A stretch of DNA of 64,000 bases from Microvenator marinus (GTDB lineage: Bacteria > Myxococcota_A > Bradymonadia > Bradymonadales > Bradymonadaceae), in the NCBI RefSeq assembly GCF_007993755.1, contig NZ_CP042467.1, positions 310,001 to 374,000 on the forward strand, read 5' to 3'. Made by a program: the position numbers and the translations under genes. Position 1 is the first letter of the stretch; the number at the start of each line of letters is the position of its first letter. Shown piece by piece: positions 9,482 to 18,385 of the stretch. The notes below the pieces were generated by a model that saw only the letters and a program-made list of their open reading frames with translations, was not told where the DNA came from and made no database searches.

Positions 9482-11977
9482 ATGAATCACAAAAATTCCA
9501 TGTCCCTTGTGCCATTCTGGATTGCAGTCATCCTGGCAAACCTCTTCATTGCTGGGCTTGCCTACTGGAGGCTCGCTGGGCTGCCAGACATCCCGATACG
9601 CCTTTCGGATGAGTTGGTGGTGGAGGCGTTGAGCGAGGAGCTCGAGCCGGGGGAATCTGGAATGGTTCTAGTTCGAGGGGATCGAGTTACGACCGTAGCG
9701 GGTCAGGCGGTCGAAAAGCTCTCGGACCTCGTGCTGATTTCGAAAAGCCTCTCCAAGGCCCAGGGTGACGAGTTCAAACGTCTGGACTATCAGGCCATTC
9801 GTCCGCTCCATCGCTTTTCGCTGACCTTAACCGGTGCCCCGGAAGACGCGCGTACTCTACCAGCTGGGGTAGAGCCGACCGATGTGTTGATAGAGGTAGA
9901 TGGCAGAACCCTGCCGGGGAAAGTGGGAACAGAAGGCCTTCGAAGCATCATCGCGAGTCGGCCACAAGCTTTGCTTGGATTGGAGCGCGAGAACGCTGTT
10001 TTCACAGGGAGCATGCGTGTCGAACAAGGCAATTTCCATTTCGTGTGGATATTGGGGTTCATTCTCTCCGGGCTGATGAGCTTTGTGCTCTGGAGGTTTC
10101 ATCACGAGAAGACGCCAGAAGTCTTTCCGTTGCTGATCGGTTGCCAATCCATACTTTTGGCGGCCACTTTCATCATCGTGTTCAAATTCAATTGGGTTAC
10201 GAGCGATATGATGCTCGCTGGGCTTGTTGGTGCAGGCATGATCCTGTGTAGACCCGTTGCCTATATTGGCCACTCGTGGGTGGAAAACGGGCGCGCAACC
10301 AGCGGAACCTGGGCGGCCCTGACGCTCTCACTGCTAAGTTGTATTGCAGTTTGGGTAACCCTTGGAATCGACGTCTTAAGTCCACGCCGCGCGCTCATGC
10401 TCGCGGGGACCATTGGGTTCTTCTTCATCTTTTATGAACTCGTGGCAGGTTTTTCGGGTTCCGGCCGGAGTGATTCAAAGACCGAAAGGAGCATGTATCT
10501 CGTCGGCATCATCGTGATCACCGTGATTGCGAGCTTAATCTCGTTCCTTCTCAATCCTGTGGCATTTTCCGAGATTGTTTGGGTCGGTTTTGTGGTGGCC
10601 GTTCTAGGCCTCATGTGGACTGGCGATGTGATTGTTGCGCTGCGAGGACCCGGTCTGAGCGAGCTCGATGAGTTGAGAAGTCAGGAGCTTCGACGCTCAC
10701 GAATTGAGAATTATCTTGGCGGACTTCGTGACGAGTTGCCTGGGTGCAAGTTCCGATTTGTGGTGCTTCAAGGTGAAACATCCGTCGTGATTGGGGAGGG
10801 ACTCGGCGGTTTTGAGGTGCGTCAAGCAGACCGAGCGCTCCACGACGCGGCGAGCATCCTCGTAGAGGAGGCGGACGGGGTTCCTTCAAATGGTCTTGGG
10901 GAATCGCCCATCGTGGGCATTGCGAAAACGATGCACATGCCGGTGTTTACGGAGCTCTCTTCTCCCGAGGGAGGTCTTGAGGTTCCGAACATCCACATCA
11001 TTTTGAGTGCGGCGTGGGTGTCTCGAGGTGCAGACCCGATGCCGGAATGTCCGATCGAACTCGTACAAAAGGCACAATCAAGCTTGGACGACGTACTTTG
11101 GGCAGCCCTCGTTCTGGAGGCATTTTCCATCGAACGTGGCGAGAATGCTGGACCTTTGCCGACAATCGACCCAAAGCGAGTTCAGGAGCTGGAAGGCCAA
11201 GTTCAAGGCTACGAAGACGAGCTCAAGGCTGCTCAAGAGCGAGAAGAAGATTTGCATGTTCGACTCGATGCGCACCGTAGTCAGTCGTTCCAAGATCTGG
11301 CTCCTAGCGTGCTCAGAATGAACGAACTCCTCGAGCCAGGTTTGATTGACGCGCTCGACTATCTCCTAAAGTCCAAAGAGCCGATTATTTTCGCGGGGGC
11401 GTGGGGCAGCGGAAAGAGGTTTACGGCAGCATGCGCCGTGCATTTGGACCAGAAGTTCGAGCAAAGGGCAATCTGTCTGGACGTCTCGCATTACCTCGAC
11501 TCCGGGCGTCCAGATTCCGACGCTTTTCCTGAACAACTCTTTCTCGCGGCGGAGGGCGGGGCGCTATTTGTAGAGTCCGCTAGACTCTTGAGCGCCCATC
11601 AGTTGAAGGCTTTGACGCATCGAGCCAAAGAGCGCGGATTTCGGCTTCTGCTCTCGTTTGACGATCCTAAGGCTGAGTCCCGTTCCGTGCTCGATGCCTA
11701 TCCCGATGAAGTGAAAAGCGCGTTAGCGGACCGCGAAGTCGTGATTCCTTCGTTCCATCGACGCGAAGTTCGCTCTGCGATTGTTCAGTATCTCGTAGCA
11801 AGCGCTGCAGATGCGCTCGATAAGGAAATCGTGGGCGTTGCCTCCGATGCGATGGAGCTATTGCTCGAGTGGAAATTCGTAGGCGAAATTGCCGAATGTA
11901 GGACTTTAATCTGGTCAGCGGTCTCGCGGGCGAACAAAGAGGTTTTAGACGCCGAAGATCTGGGTTTTGCGCAATAA
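9482..11977 (+). CDS. PDZ-like, multi-helix membrane protein with degenerate sigma54-activator-type AAA+ domain
   Basis: About 831 residues. A transmembrane helix near the start is followed by two PDZ-like segments (VLVRGDRVTTVAG; VLIEVDGRTLPG), about seven more hydrophobic helices (residues roughly 195-385), a soluble linker with a coiled coil (LEGQVQGYEDELKAAQEREED), and a C-terminal AAA+ region. That region has Walker A GAWGSGKR. The Walker B equivalent is GGALFVESA instead of GGTLFLDEI, and no GAFTGA loop is seen, so it is unlikely to activate sigma54 polymerase. Starts at 9431, 9482 and 9500 are possible; 9482 avoids overlap with the divergent gene. Function unknown. Confidence 0.7.
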   Translation: MNHKNSMSLVPFWIAVILANLFIAGLAYWRLAGLPDIPIRLSDELVVEALSEELEPGESGMVLVRGDRVTTVAGQAVEKLSDLVLISKSLSKAQGDEFKRLDYQAIRPLHRFSLTLTGAPEDARTLPAGVEPTDVLIEVDGRTLPGKVGTEGLRSIIASRPQALLGLERENAVFTGSMRVEQGNFHFVWILGFILSGLMSFVLWRFHHEKTPEVFPLLIGCQSILLAATFIIVFKFNWVTSDMMLAGLVGAGMILCRPVAYIGHSWVENGRATSGTWAALTLSLLSCIAVWVTLGIDVLSPRRALMLAGTIGFFFIFYELVAGFSGSGRSDSKTERSMYLVGIIVITVIASLISFLLNPVAFSEIVWVGFVVAVLGLMWTGDVIVALRGPGLSELDELRSQELRRSRIENYLGGLRDELPGCKFRFVVLQGETSVVIGEGLGGFEVRQADRALHDAASILVEEADGVPSNGLGESPIVGIAKTMHMPVFTELSSPEGGLEVPNIHIILSAAWVSRGADPMPECPIELVQKAQSSLDDVLWAALVLEAFSIERGENAGPLPTIDPKRVQELEGQVQGYEDELKAAQEREEDLHVRLDAHRSQSFQDLAPSVLRMNELLEPGLIDALDYLLKSKEPIIFAGAWGSGKRFTAACAVHLDQKFEQRAICLDVSHYLDSGRPDSDAFPEQLFLAAEGGALFVESARLLSAHQLKALTHRAKERGFRLLLSFDDPKAESRSVLDAYPDEVKSALADREVVIPSFHRREVRSAIVQYLVASAADALDKEIVGVASDAMELLLEWKFVGEIAECRTLIWSAVSRANKEVLDAEDLGFAQ

Positions 11978-12013
11978 ATGCGCGGGTTGAAAGGGATCGC
12001 AAGAAAGTGATTC

Positions 12014-12042
12014 TTATGTCATAAAGTGAGTCGACGTACTCA
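12014..12042. promoter_or_regulatory. Two small inverted repeats in the tetR leader (candidate operator)
   Basis: TTATG-T-CATAA (12014-12024) is a perfect palindrome, and TGAGT/ACTCA with a 6-base spacer lies at 12027-12042. Both fall 15-45 bases before the TetR-family start. TetR proteins usually bind such palindromes in their own promoters, so this is a reasonable but unproven autoregulatory site. Confidence 0.3.
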
Positions 12043-12056
12043 ACTAGATAGAAACG

Positions 12057-12683
12057 ATGCCAAAAAGAAATTCAACAGTCCGGCGCTCAGAAATCATTGA
12101 CGCGCTCTTGAGGGTGATGGCGGATAGGGGATGGGCCAACGCAACGGTGAACCGCATCGCTGCGGAGGCGAACATCACACCCGGCCTGATTCATTATCAT
12201 TTCCAAAACAAACAAGAGATTCTTGTGGAGTTGGTTCGCCGACTCGAGGAAGAGCACGAGTCCCGCATCGAACACTTGGCGCGAGCTGGAACCCCCACGG
12301 AACGGGTAAAGACTATGGTGATGGGCTATCTCAAGACTTCTCCAGCTCGCGGGGACGCTGAGGCGGTCGCAACTTGGGTCACGATTACCGCTGAGTCTAT
12401 TCGGCAGCCTGAGGTTCGAGACGCTTTCGGCGACGCGGTGATGCGGTGGATGGAACCGATGAGGCAGGCCATTGAAGATGGCTTAAAGACGGGCGAGTTT
12501 GATACCGGTGGTTTATCACCGGAGGCCTGTGCTGCGGCAGTTTTGGCGTGTGTGCAAGGTTATTACAACTTGGGCGTTACCGTTCGGGAAGCTGTTCCGA
12601 AGGGTTCTGCCGTATCGTGCGCACTTAGGATGGTGGCTGGGATGTTGAGGATCAGCGATTTCGATAGCTTTGTAGCCGAATAG
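12057..12683 (+). CDS. TetR-family transcriptional regulator
   Basis: The 208-residue protein has an N-terminal TetR helix-turn-helix: IIDALLRVMADRGW then ATVNRIAAEANITPGLIHYHF, residues about 10-50. A helical ligand-binding C-terminal domain with a BetI-like layout follows. It probably represses itself and perhaps a neighbour, but no adjacent metabolic operon is obvious. Upstream lies the AAA+ protein gene on the same strand, 79 bases away; downstream is a shared bidirectional terminator. The effector cannot be predicted. Confidence 0.92.
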   Translation: MPKRNSTVRRSEIIDALLRVMADRGWANATVNRIAAEANITPGLIHYHFQNKQEILVELVRRLEEEHESRIEHLARAGTPTERVKTMVMGYLKTSPARGDAEAVATWVTITAESIRQPEVRDAFGDAVMRWMEPMRQAIEDGLKTGEFDTGGLSPEACAAAVLACVQGYYNLGVTVREAVPKGSAVSCALRMVAGMLRISDFDSFVAE

Positions 12684-12704
12684 ACCGTTGAAGATAGAAA
12701 ACTA

Positions 12705-12740
12705 AAAAGGGCTCACACAGGATAATGTGTGAGCCCTTTT
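12705..12740. terminator. Bidirectional terminator between tetR and the beta-propeller gene
   Basis: A 15-base perfect inverted repeat (12705-12719 with 12726-12740) has a 6-base loop and is AAAA/TTTT flanked, so it can work in both directions. It is the only clear terminator found at a protein-protein convergent junction in the window. Confidence 0.9.
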
Positions 12741-12758
12741 GTTTTGCAAGAGCAAGAG

Positions 12759-15700
12759 TTACGGTGCCAGGAGATTGCTCTCGTTCAAGTCGAAGGTATA
12801 GATGCCGTACATTCCAGCAGCGAAGTAGGCATTCGCCCCTTCGGTAATGAACGCTCTCGGCCATCCGTTTGTGCTGAAGTAGGATTGAGCCTCAGGTGCA
12901 CTCGGGTCGTCGATATTGATGACCAAGAGTCCTCCGGAGACGGTGAAGAGCGCACGGCCAGGAATGGCTGCTCGCAAGCTTGCCCACGAGTCGATCGGTG
13001 TCTCCGAGAGAACGTTGAGACCACTTCCTGTCAACGAGATGATTCCAAGCTTCACTGAGTAATCATCGTTTGAGTAGTAGTCATAGGTCTGCCGGAAGGT
13101 GAAGAGCAGGTTGCTCCCGCCATCGAGTGTGATGGTGTCGATGACCTGATCTTCAAACCGCTCCACGTCGTTTAGAACAGCTCCGTTGGCCGTGCGTGTG
13201 AGGCGGTTGATGGACGACTCTACGATGTTAGAACCCCAGAGGAAATCGCGCGTAATCAGCGTGTTTCCATCCACTTCCAAGAGCTCGCCAGGGATATTCA
13301 CATCAGGCTTGATGACTGGTGCGGCGCCGCCAAGGTCGATCTCTCGGAAAAAGTATTGAACGAACGGACGTGGGTCGTTTGGCAACTGATAGGGCTGCTT
13401 GTAGGTGGCGAAAAGGCTATCACCTCGGACGAGGAGGCCAACGGATTCTTCGTCGTTCGCCATCGTGATCTGTGTTGCACTTGGGAGCGTTGAGCCTGAA
13501 ACGTCGAGGATCTTGAAGTCCCAGTAGGTCCAGTAACGGTTTTGCTCGTAAGAATATGTGCGCGTCTCTCTCGGTACCGTTGAACGAGGAACTTCCACGC
13601 ACTGGGTGTCATCAGCGGTTTGTGTACATTCGTAGAAGTCGCCGTGGCAGAAAGTTGGCTCAACCGTGCCGTTCGGACGAGTTAGAGTCTCGCAACGGTA
13701 ACGCCCGGAGAAGTAGGTGCAGTCTTGTCGTTCACCTGTTTGGTTGTCGTAGCAACTTTCCCAGTAGTTCCCTGAAGGATACTCTTCGACGTAGTTGATG
13801 GTGCCGAGCAACTCAGTCTCTTGTTTAGAAACCGGGTAAACAATTGTGTCGGCGACTGCCATTGCGTCTTGTCCTCCCCAGTACGGGTAGTAATAGTCGC
13901 AGCCGAAACAATCGTACCATCCCCAGTAATCGTTGTAGCCCGTGGTTAGCCCCGTGTAGACTTCGGAGTCTTCAAGGGTGGGCATGCCAGGGGTGCTCAA
14001 GTTCCAGAGCTGAACTTCATACTCGTCATTGTTTGTGCTGTTCTGGAGCCGTTGGGTCACGACGAGCTTGTCTCCCACCTTTGTGATGGTGGAACCCGCT
14101 GGAATCTGGATTTCAGCAATGGACTCAGCGCTGTCGAGGTCATCACCGATGGGGACAATCTCGAGCTCGTCCAGAGGAGCAGTGTTGGACGAGGAGCTCC
14201 ACCACCAGTAATAAGACCGTTTGTCTTTTCGTCGAACCGCGTGTGACCCGTAGAAGAGCAATTCGGAGTAGTTCGGCGCAAGTTCGATCGAACCGAGGCG
14301 CACGGGTAGGTCAGGAGCACTTGCGTCATAGAGGGCGAGCTCCGCTTCAGAGAGGTTACCCACGGTCTTATCGGTCGCATCGGCGAGGAAGCTACGACGT
14401 ACGGGTGTGTCGTGCTCCATGATGCCGCGCTTAGTCAGGGTAGTGTCGCTGAACGTGAAAATCTGGACCGCGGAGATGTATTCATTTTGGTCCCAGCCAG
14501 TGAAAGGAAGCAACACCACGCCGGTTTCGGTTTCTCCGGTCGGCGCCTGTACTGCCGTGGCCTTCTCCAGAACGGAAAATGCGCGATCGTCCCAGTTGGC
14601 CTCGGACCAGCTGAACGATAGTTCGACCTCTTCGCGGTCTAGCATCGGCGACGGGTTGGTGAGGTCGGTGATGTCATAGAGGCTCACGGCCATTGTGTTG
14701 CCGTTCTCATCGTTCTTTCCAATGCCGATGAGTTGTCGCTCGCTGTTCACAGGGCGGAAGTAGTCGTTCCAACCTGAAACGATGAACTCAGACTTCTCGT
14801 CGACCATACCGTTGGCGGTGATCTCAAATGCATGAAACGGATCCACACGGCGATACGTCACGAAGAATGCCTTCTCGCCCAGGAATAGCGTGGCGAAGAG
14901 GTCTTCATTGTCGCCAAATGTTGCGGAATCGATCGGCGTCAGGTTCGAGATGTCCGTTGCGTCGAAGGTCTCTAGGTGGTTGGTATTTTCGTTGGAATTC
15001 CAATGGTTTCCCGACACCACGCGAAGTACGTTCTCGTGTACGTCCATGTTGAACTTGTTGGCGACATAGCCTTTGACGCGGACCGTATCTCCCTCAACCA
15101 TCTCACCGGTTGGGCTTGAGATGTCGATGAGTGTCACGTCACTACCCCCTTGGCCCTGCCAGTCGTGACGAGCGACCATCAGTCGCGAGCCAGTAGCTTG
15201 GATATCCCCGACGTTTCCATCCAGATTGAGTGTGGTCTTGGCCGTGATAGCGCCAGTAGAGTTCACGGAGAAGCTCTTTACGTTGGTCTGGCCGCCGCCT
15301 TGATATTCATTGGCAACAACGTAGAGGGCCTCCTGCCCATTTCCTCGAGTAAGGCGGCTTGAGCGAATCCATCCGGGAACTTCAGCACGGCCAGTCACCG
15401 TTGGAGCTGCCGGATTGGAGATATCGATGACTACCACAACGCCACCTTGGTACGCATCAGGTAGTACGTCTTCGCGTGAGCCGTAGTAGCCTCTCCAATT
15501 ATTCATTAGGGCGTAGACGCGCGAGCCAACCTGGTACATTTCCACCGGATGACCGCTCATTTGCACTTTGCCCAACATATCGGGGTTCGCTGGGTCGGTC
15601 ATGTCGATGATTTGAAGTCCACGATAGGCGTTCAGATTGAGAATCTTCCCGTCGGTGGTTACCCGATAGATATCTCCCTCTTCGACTGTGCGCTCATCGG

Positions 15701-15926
15701 CGTCTTCCCCTGCCTCAGGTGCAGCGTTCGCGTTGTTCTCAAAGTTGTCGTTTCCGCGAGATTGCTCACCATTGTAGCCATCCGCAGATACGAAACGCGA
15801 AGCACCTACTTCCGGTTCAGGTTGTGGGGCCGGTGTCTTGGTGAGGCTCTCGGATTGATGATCTGCACATGCGGCGATGAGCATCGTGCCCAGTGCCATT
15901 CCTGCTATCCACTTCTTTTGACTCAT
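12759..15926 (-). CDS. Large secreted beta-propeller-domain lipoprotein
   Basis: The 1055-residue protein has a lipoprotein signal peptide (MSQKKWIAGMALGTMLIAAC). The body has many repeats of the kind LQIIDMTDPANPDMLGKVQM and VVVIDISNPAAPTVTG, typical of the secreted C-terminal beta-propeller family (Beta_propel) and LVIVD blades. A Cys-rich insertion around residues 690-785 (CFGCDYYYPYWGG, then several Cys pairs) interrupts the propeller. AAGGAG lies 7 bases before the ATG. Likely a surface-exposed adhesion or scaffold protein; no enzyme motif is visible. It is divergent from the sugar-kinase gene across a 262-base spacer. Confidence 0.85.
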   Translation of the reverse strand: MSQKKWIAGMALGTMLIAACADHQSESLTKTPAPQPEPEVGASRFVSADGYNGEQSRGNDNFENNANAAPEAGEDADERTVEEGDIYRVTTDGKILNLNAYRGLQIIDMTDPANPDMLGKVQMSGHPVEMYQVGSRVYALMNNWRGYYGSREDVLPDAYQGGVVVVIDISNPAAPTVTGRAEVPGWIRSSRLTRGNGQEALYVVANEYQGGGQTNVKSFSVNSTGAITAKTTLNLDGNVGDIQATGSRLMVARHDWQGQGGSDVTLIDISSPTGEMVEGDTVRVKGYVANKFNMDVHENVLRVVSGNHWNSNENTNHLETFDATDISNLTPIDSATFGDNEDLFATLFLGEKAFFVTYRRVDPFHAFEITANGMVDEKSEFIVSGWNDYFRPVNSERQLIGIGKNDENGNTMAVSLYDITDLTNPSPMLDREEVELSFSWSEANWDDRAFSVLEKATAVQAPTGETETGVVLLPFTGWDQNEYISAVQIFTFSDTTLTKRGIMEHDTPVRRSFLADATDKTVGNLSEAELALYDASAPDLPVRLGSIELAPNYSELLFYGSHAVRRKDKRSYYWWWSSSSNTAPLDELEIVPIGDDLDSAESIAEIQIPAGSTITKVGDKLVVTQRLQNSTNNDEYEVQLWNLSTPGMPTLEDSEVYTGLTTGYNDYWGWYDCFGCDYYYPYWGGQDAMAVADTIVYPVSKQETELLGTINYVEEYPSGNYWESCYDNQTGERQDCTYFSGRYRCETLTRPNGTVEPTFCHGDFYECTQTADDTQCVEVPRSTVPRETRTYSYEQNRYWTYWDFKILDVSGSTLPSATQITMANDEESVGLLVRGDSLFATYKQPYQLPNDPRPFVQYFFREIDLGGAAPVIKPDVNIPGELLEVDGNTLITRDFLWGSNIVESSINRLTRTANGAVLNDVERFEDQVIDTITLDGGSNLLFTFRQTYDYYSNDDYSVKLGIISLTGSGLNVLSETPIDSWASLRAAIPGRALFTVSGGLLVINIDDPSAPEAQSYFSTNGWPRAFITEGANAYFAAGMYGIYTFDLNESNLLAP

Positions 15927-16188
15927 GACGTCTCCTTGGTTGAATCAGTTACAAACCTACAAGTTTGCAACGAAGATGCCAGATGTGCCGAGGGGTCTTA
16001 AGTTGTTGTTATGTCTTTGTTTTGGGTTGGCGCGATTCGCTTGACTATCAGATTCTTGAGTGGGAAACCCTCCAAATGAATTCCAGAGTCTCAAGATTTT
16101 GATGGTGTTGCTTCGTGGTTGCGTGAGCGCTCCACAATTCTGTATTGTGCACCTTGCGAGCCTACCTTTGGTGCCGTGTGGAGATGAC
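15927..16188. other. Divergent intergenic spacer, longest gene-free stretch
   Basis: These 262 bases separate the beta-propeller gene (leftward) and the PfkB gene (rightward). They contain the AAGGAG ribosome site of the former and GGAG of the latter (16180-16183). A weak promoter-like pair TTGCGT/TATTGT with an 18-base spacer lies around 16120-16150. An in-frame extension of the PfkB frame back to 16060 lacks family similarity, so I treat it as non-coding. No repeat or RNA structure stands out. Confidence 0.4.
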
Positions 16189-17085
16189 ATGCAAGTTCTA
16201 GCAGTTGGACATTGTACATTAGACTATTTGGCCGTTGTGGATCGTTTCCCTGAGCCAGAAAGTAAGAAGGATATGCTTCAGTTTTCTCAGCAGGGAGGAG
16301 GTTCCGCTGCGACTGCCGCCGTGACGCTCGCCCGCTGGGGAGTGTCTACGGGTTTCGTGGGTAAAGCGGCAGACGACGGGCGCGGCCACGAAATCGTGCG
16401 CACGATTCGCGACGAAGGCGTCAACGTGGACCATTTCGTTTTCCAAAAAGGAGCCGTGTCCCAACTCTCCTTTATCGTGATCGAGCAGGGTACTGGGCGA
16501 AAGCAGACGTATGTGACACCCGGAAATGTGGACGTTTTGCGCGCAAACGAGATTCCAGACGAAGTTTTGGATGGTGTGACTTGGCTCTTGGTTGACGGGA
16601 CTCATATCGAAGCTGAGCTAGACCTTATGAAACGCGCAAAAGAGCGAGGAATTCGTATTCTTCTGGACGCACAGTCCTTGACGCCTGCTATCGCTGAAGC
16701 CGTGGCCCATTGTGATGTGCTCGTGGCTTCGGAGCGTTTTGCGAGTCAATTTGCAGGAGTAGGGGAGTTGACGAGCTTGTGTCGAACGCTTCTGGACAAA
16801 GGGCCTTCACACGTTGTTGTGACACTCGGTGTGGATGGCTGTGTGGCCCTTGACCGAGATACCGACAAGCTCGTGAGGCTCGAGGCTTTTGATGTCCCAG
16901 TTGTAGACACGACCGGGGCAGGTGACGTGTTTCACGGCGCCGTGCTCTACGGATTGCTCAACGGCTTCTCACTTCGCGAACAAGTTGAGTTCGCGAACAT
17001 CGCCGCGGGACTGGCATGTCAAGGGGTTGGAGGGAGAGGGGCGATTCCGAGCCTCGAAGAGGTCCGGAAACATTTCTCCTCTTAG
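16189..17085 (+). CDS. PfkB/ribokinase-family sugar kinase
   Basis: The 298-residue cytosolic kinase has the family opening VLAVGHCTLDYLAVVDRFP, the first signature region GGGSAATAAVTLARWG (residues about 35-50) and the catalytic second signature DTTGAGDVFHGAVLYG near residue 240, with the Asp base. It transfers phosphate from ATP to a sugar or nucleoside; the substrate cannot be read from sequence. The ATG at 16189 has GGAG 5 bases upstream and gives the standard N-terminus. Its TAG overlaps the stop of the convergent PHP-like gene in TTAG. Confidence 0.92.
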   Translation: MQVLAVGHCTLDYLAVVDRFPEPESKKDMLQFSQQGGGSAATAAVTLARWGVSTGFVGKAADDGRGHEIVRTIRDEGVNVDHFVFQKGAVSQLSFIVIEQGTGRKQTYVTPGNVDVLRANEIPDEVLDGVTWLLVDGTHIEAELDLMKRAKERGIRILLDAQSLTPAIAEAVAHCDVLVASERFASQFAGVGELTSLCRTLLDKGPSHVVVTLGVDGCVALDRDTDKLVRLEAFDVPVVDTTGAGDVFHGAVLYGLLNGFSLREQVEFANIAAGLACQGVGGRGAIPSLEEVRKHFSS

Positions 17086-17852
17086 TTTCTTCGGCGCCGT
17101 GAATCTTTGCGGTCTGGACCGCGGTCCTTGCCGTTTCTTCTGTCTCTTCCACCACCACCGCCACCTTTGCGGTCACGGTCGTTTCGCTCAGGACGATCTT
17201 CACGTCGCTGTTCACGCTTTTGCTCGGTCGCGCCGATGTGCACAGCCCAGAACTGGCCAGCTTTGATAGCATCCACCAATTCCGACTGAGTGGTGATCTC
17301 GTTCTCGAAGAGCGTAGCGAAATCCCCGACATTTTGTCCCGCGGAACCAGCAAGGGTAGGCAGGCTCAAGAATGCTGCAGCTTCCAACGCAAAATCAGCC
17401 TGGAGAGTCTTCAGACCCGATGTGAAGACTTCAACGCCTTTGATGCCGTTAATTTCGAAAATACGATCGCCCATGGCGTGAGGGATGCTCAGGTCATAAG
17501 GCCTCGACGCAACAACGACACCGTTGTGGGATTCGAAAAGTTCCACGACCTGTTCCACGCTTGGTGTCACAACTTCGGTGAGCTGACGCCATTCTTCTGA
17601 GAGGAGGAAAGGTCCAACCTCTGGAACAAAGCCGATCACAACCCCGGTAGTGGTTGGAATCTCTACTCCAACGAATCCTTGAATTCCCGCATTCTTACAG
17701 GCCTCGAGCGACTCACTGCTATGAGAAGTTGAGAGGGTTTCGCAAAAGGCAACCGCGTCTAGGCCTGCGGCCTTAGCTTTTTCAGCTACTTCGGCAGCGC
17801 TTAGGCTTACACCCTTAGAGCGAGAGGTTTTGGCATGAAGGTCAATGAGCAT
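17082..17852 (-). CDS. PHP-fold protein with lost metal ligands and an Arg/Gly-rich tail
   Basis: The 256-residue protein opens DLHAKTSRS where PHP phosphoesterases have DLHxHTxxSDG. It continues VAFCETLSTS in place of LTDHDT, and later VVVASRPYD in place of VLAHPxx. Three metal-binding histidine positions are therefore replaced, so phosphoesterase activity is unlikely. The last 45 residues are highly basic with RDRKGGGGGGRDRR-type sequence, a composition known from RNA-binding tails. A GAGGA site precedes the ATG, inside the end of fxsA, which it overlaps by 11 bases, so the two are co-translated. An RNA-linked role is inference. Confidence 0.65.
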   Translation of the reverse strand: MLIDLHAKTSRSKGVSLSAAEVAEKAKAAGLDAVAFCETLSTSHSSESLEACKNAGIQGFVGVEIPTTTGVVIGFVPEVGPFLLSEEWRQLTEVVTPSVEQVVELFESHNGVVVASRPYDLSIPHAMGDRIFEINGIKGVEVFTSGLKTLQADFALEAAAFLSLPTLAGSAGQNVGDFATLFENEITTQSELVDAIKAGQFWAVHIGATEQKREQRREDRPERNDRDRKGGGGGGRDRRNGKDRGPDRKDSRRRRN

Positions 17853-18324
17853 CTAATGTTCCTCTTGGGTTTTCTGACGATTCCGGGGTGATGTCTATGA
17901 CATCATCATTTTGCCACCGCGTGGCTCGTTGGTTGAGATCGATAACCGTCACGTCGGGATTCTGCAACATGTTTGTGAATTTGCTGCGTGCAAATCGCTT
18001 TATCGGTCCTCTCGAAGCCGGAATCAAGAGGATCAAACCAAAGGCGTCTGTGATGACCCCAGGCGTGACCAAAAGCGCGCAAGCCATCGCCACTGCAAGC
18101 CCATCGAGCACACTATCTCCGGGAAGCCGAGCGTTCGCAAGGTCCTCCTGAATGCGCTTCCACGCTTGACGCCCTTCACGTGCGCCGAGCCACGAACCTA
18201 CCATCGCCGTAACAACCACCAGCAAAATCGTTGGGATCAACCCGATCTCTTGTCCTAGCGGAATCAAGACCAAGAGGTCGATGAGAGGAACGATGGTGAA
18301 AAGAAGAAATAGTTTGCCTAGCAT
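17842..18324 (-). CDS. fxsA: FxsA-family membrane protein
   Basis: A 160-residue inner-membrane protein with three or four hydrophobic helices and the family pattern: LLFTIVPLIDLLVLIPLG, then VVTAMVGSWLGAREGRQAWKRIQ, then LVTPGVITDAFGLILLIPASR. FxsA in E. coli affects exclusion of phage T7 when overproduced; the physiological role is unclear. GGGAG precedes the ATG. It heads a two-gene operon with the degenerate PHP protein. Confidence 0.92.
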   Translation of the reverse strand: MLGKLFLLFTIVPLIDLLVLIPLGQEIGLIPTILLVVVTAMVGSWLGAREGRQAWKRIQEDLANARLPGDSVLDGLAVAMACALLVTPGVITDAFGLILLIPASRGPIKRFARSKFTNMLQNPDVTVIDLNQRATRWQNDDVIDITPESSENPRGTLDAH

Positions 18325-18385
18325 GCGTCTCCCGAATCCAATGACGTCGCGAAGCTAAGGACGAAAACCGAGCAATCAAGCCGAT

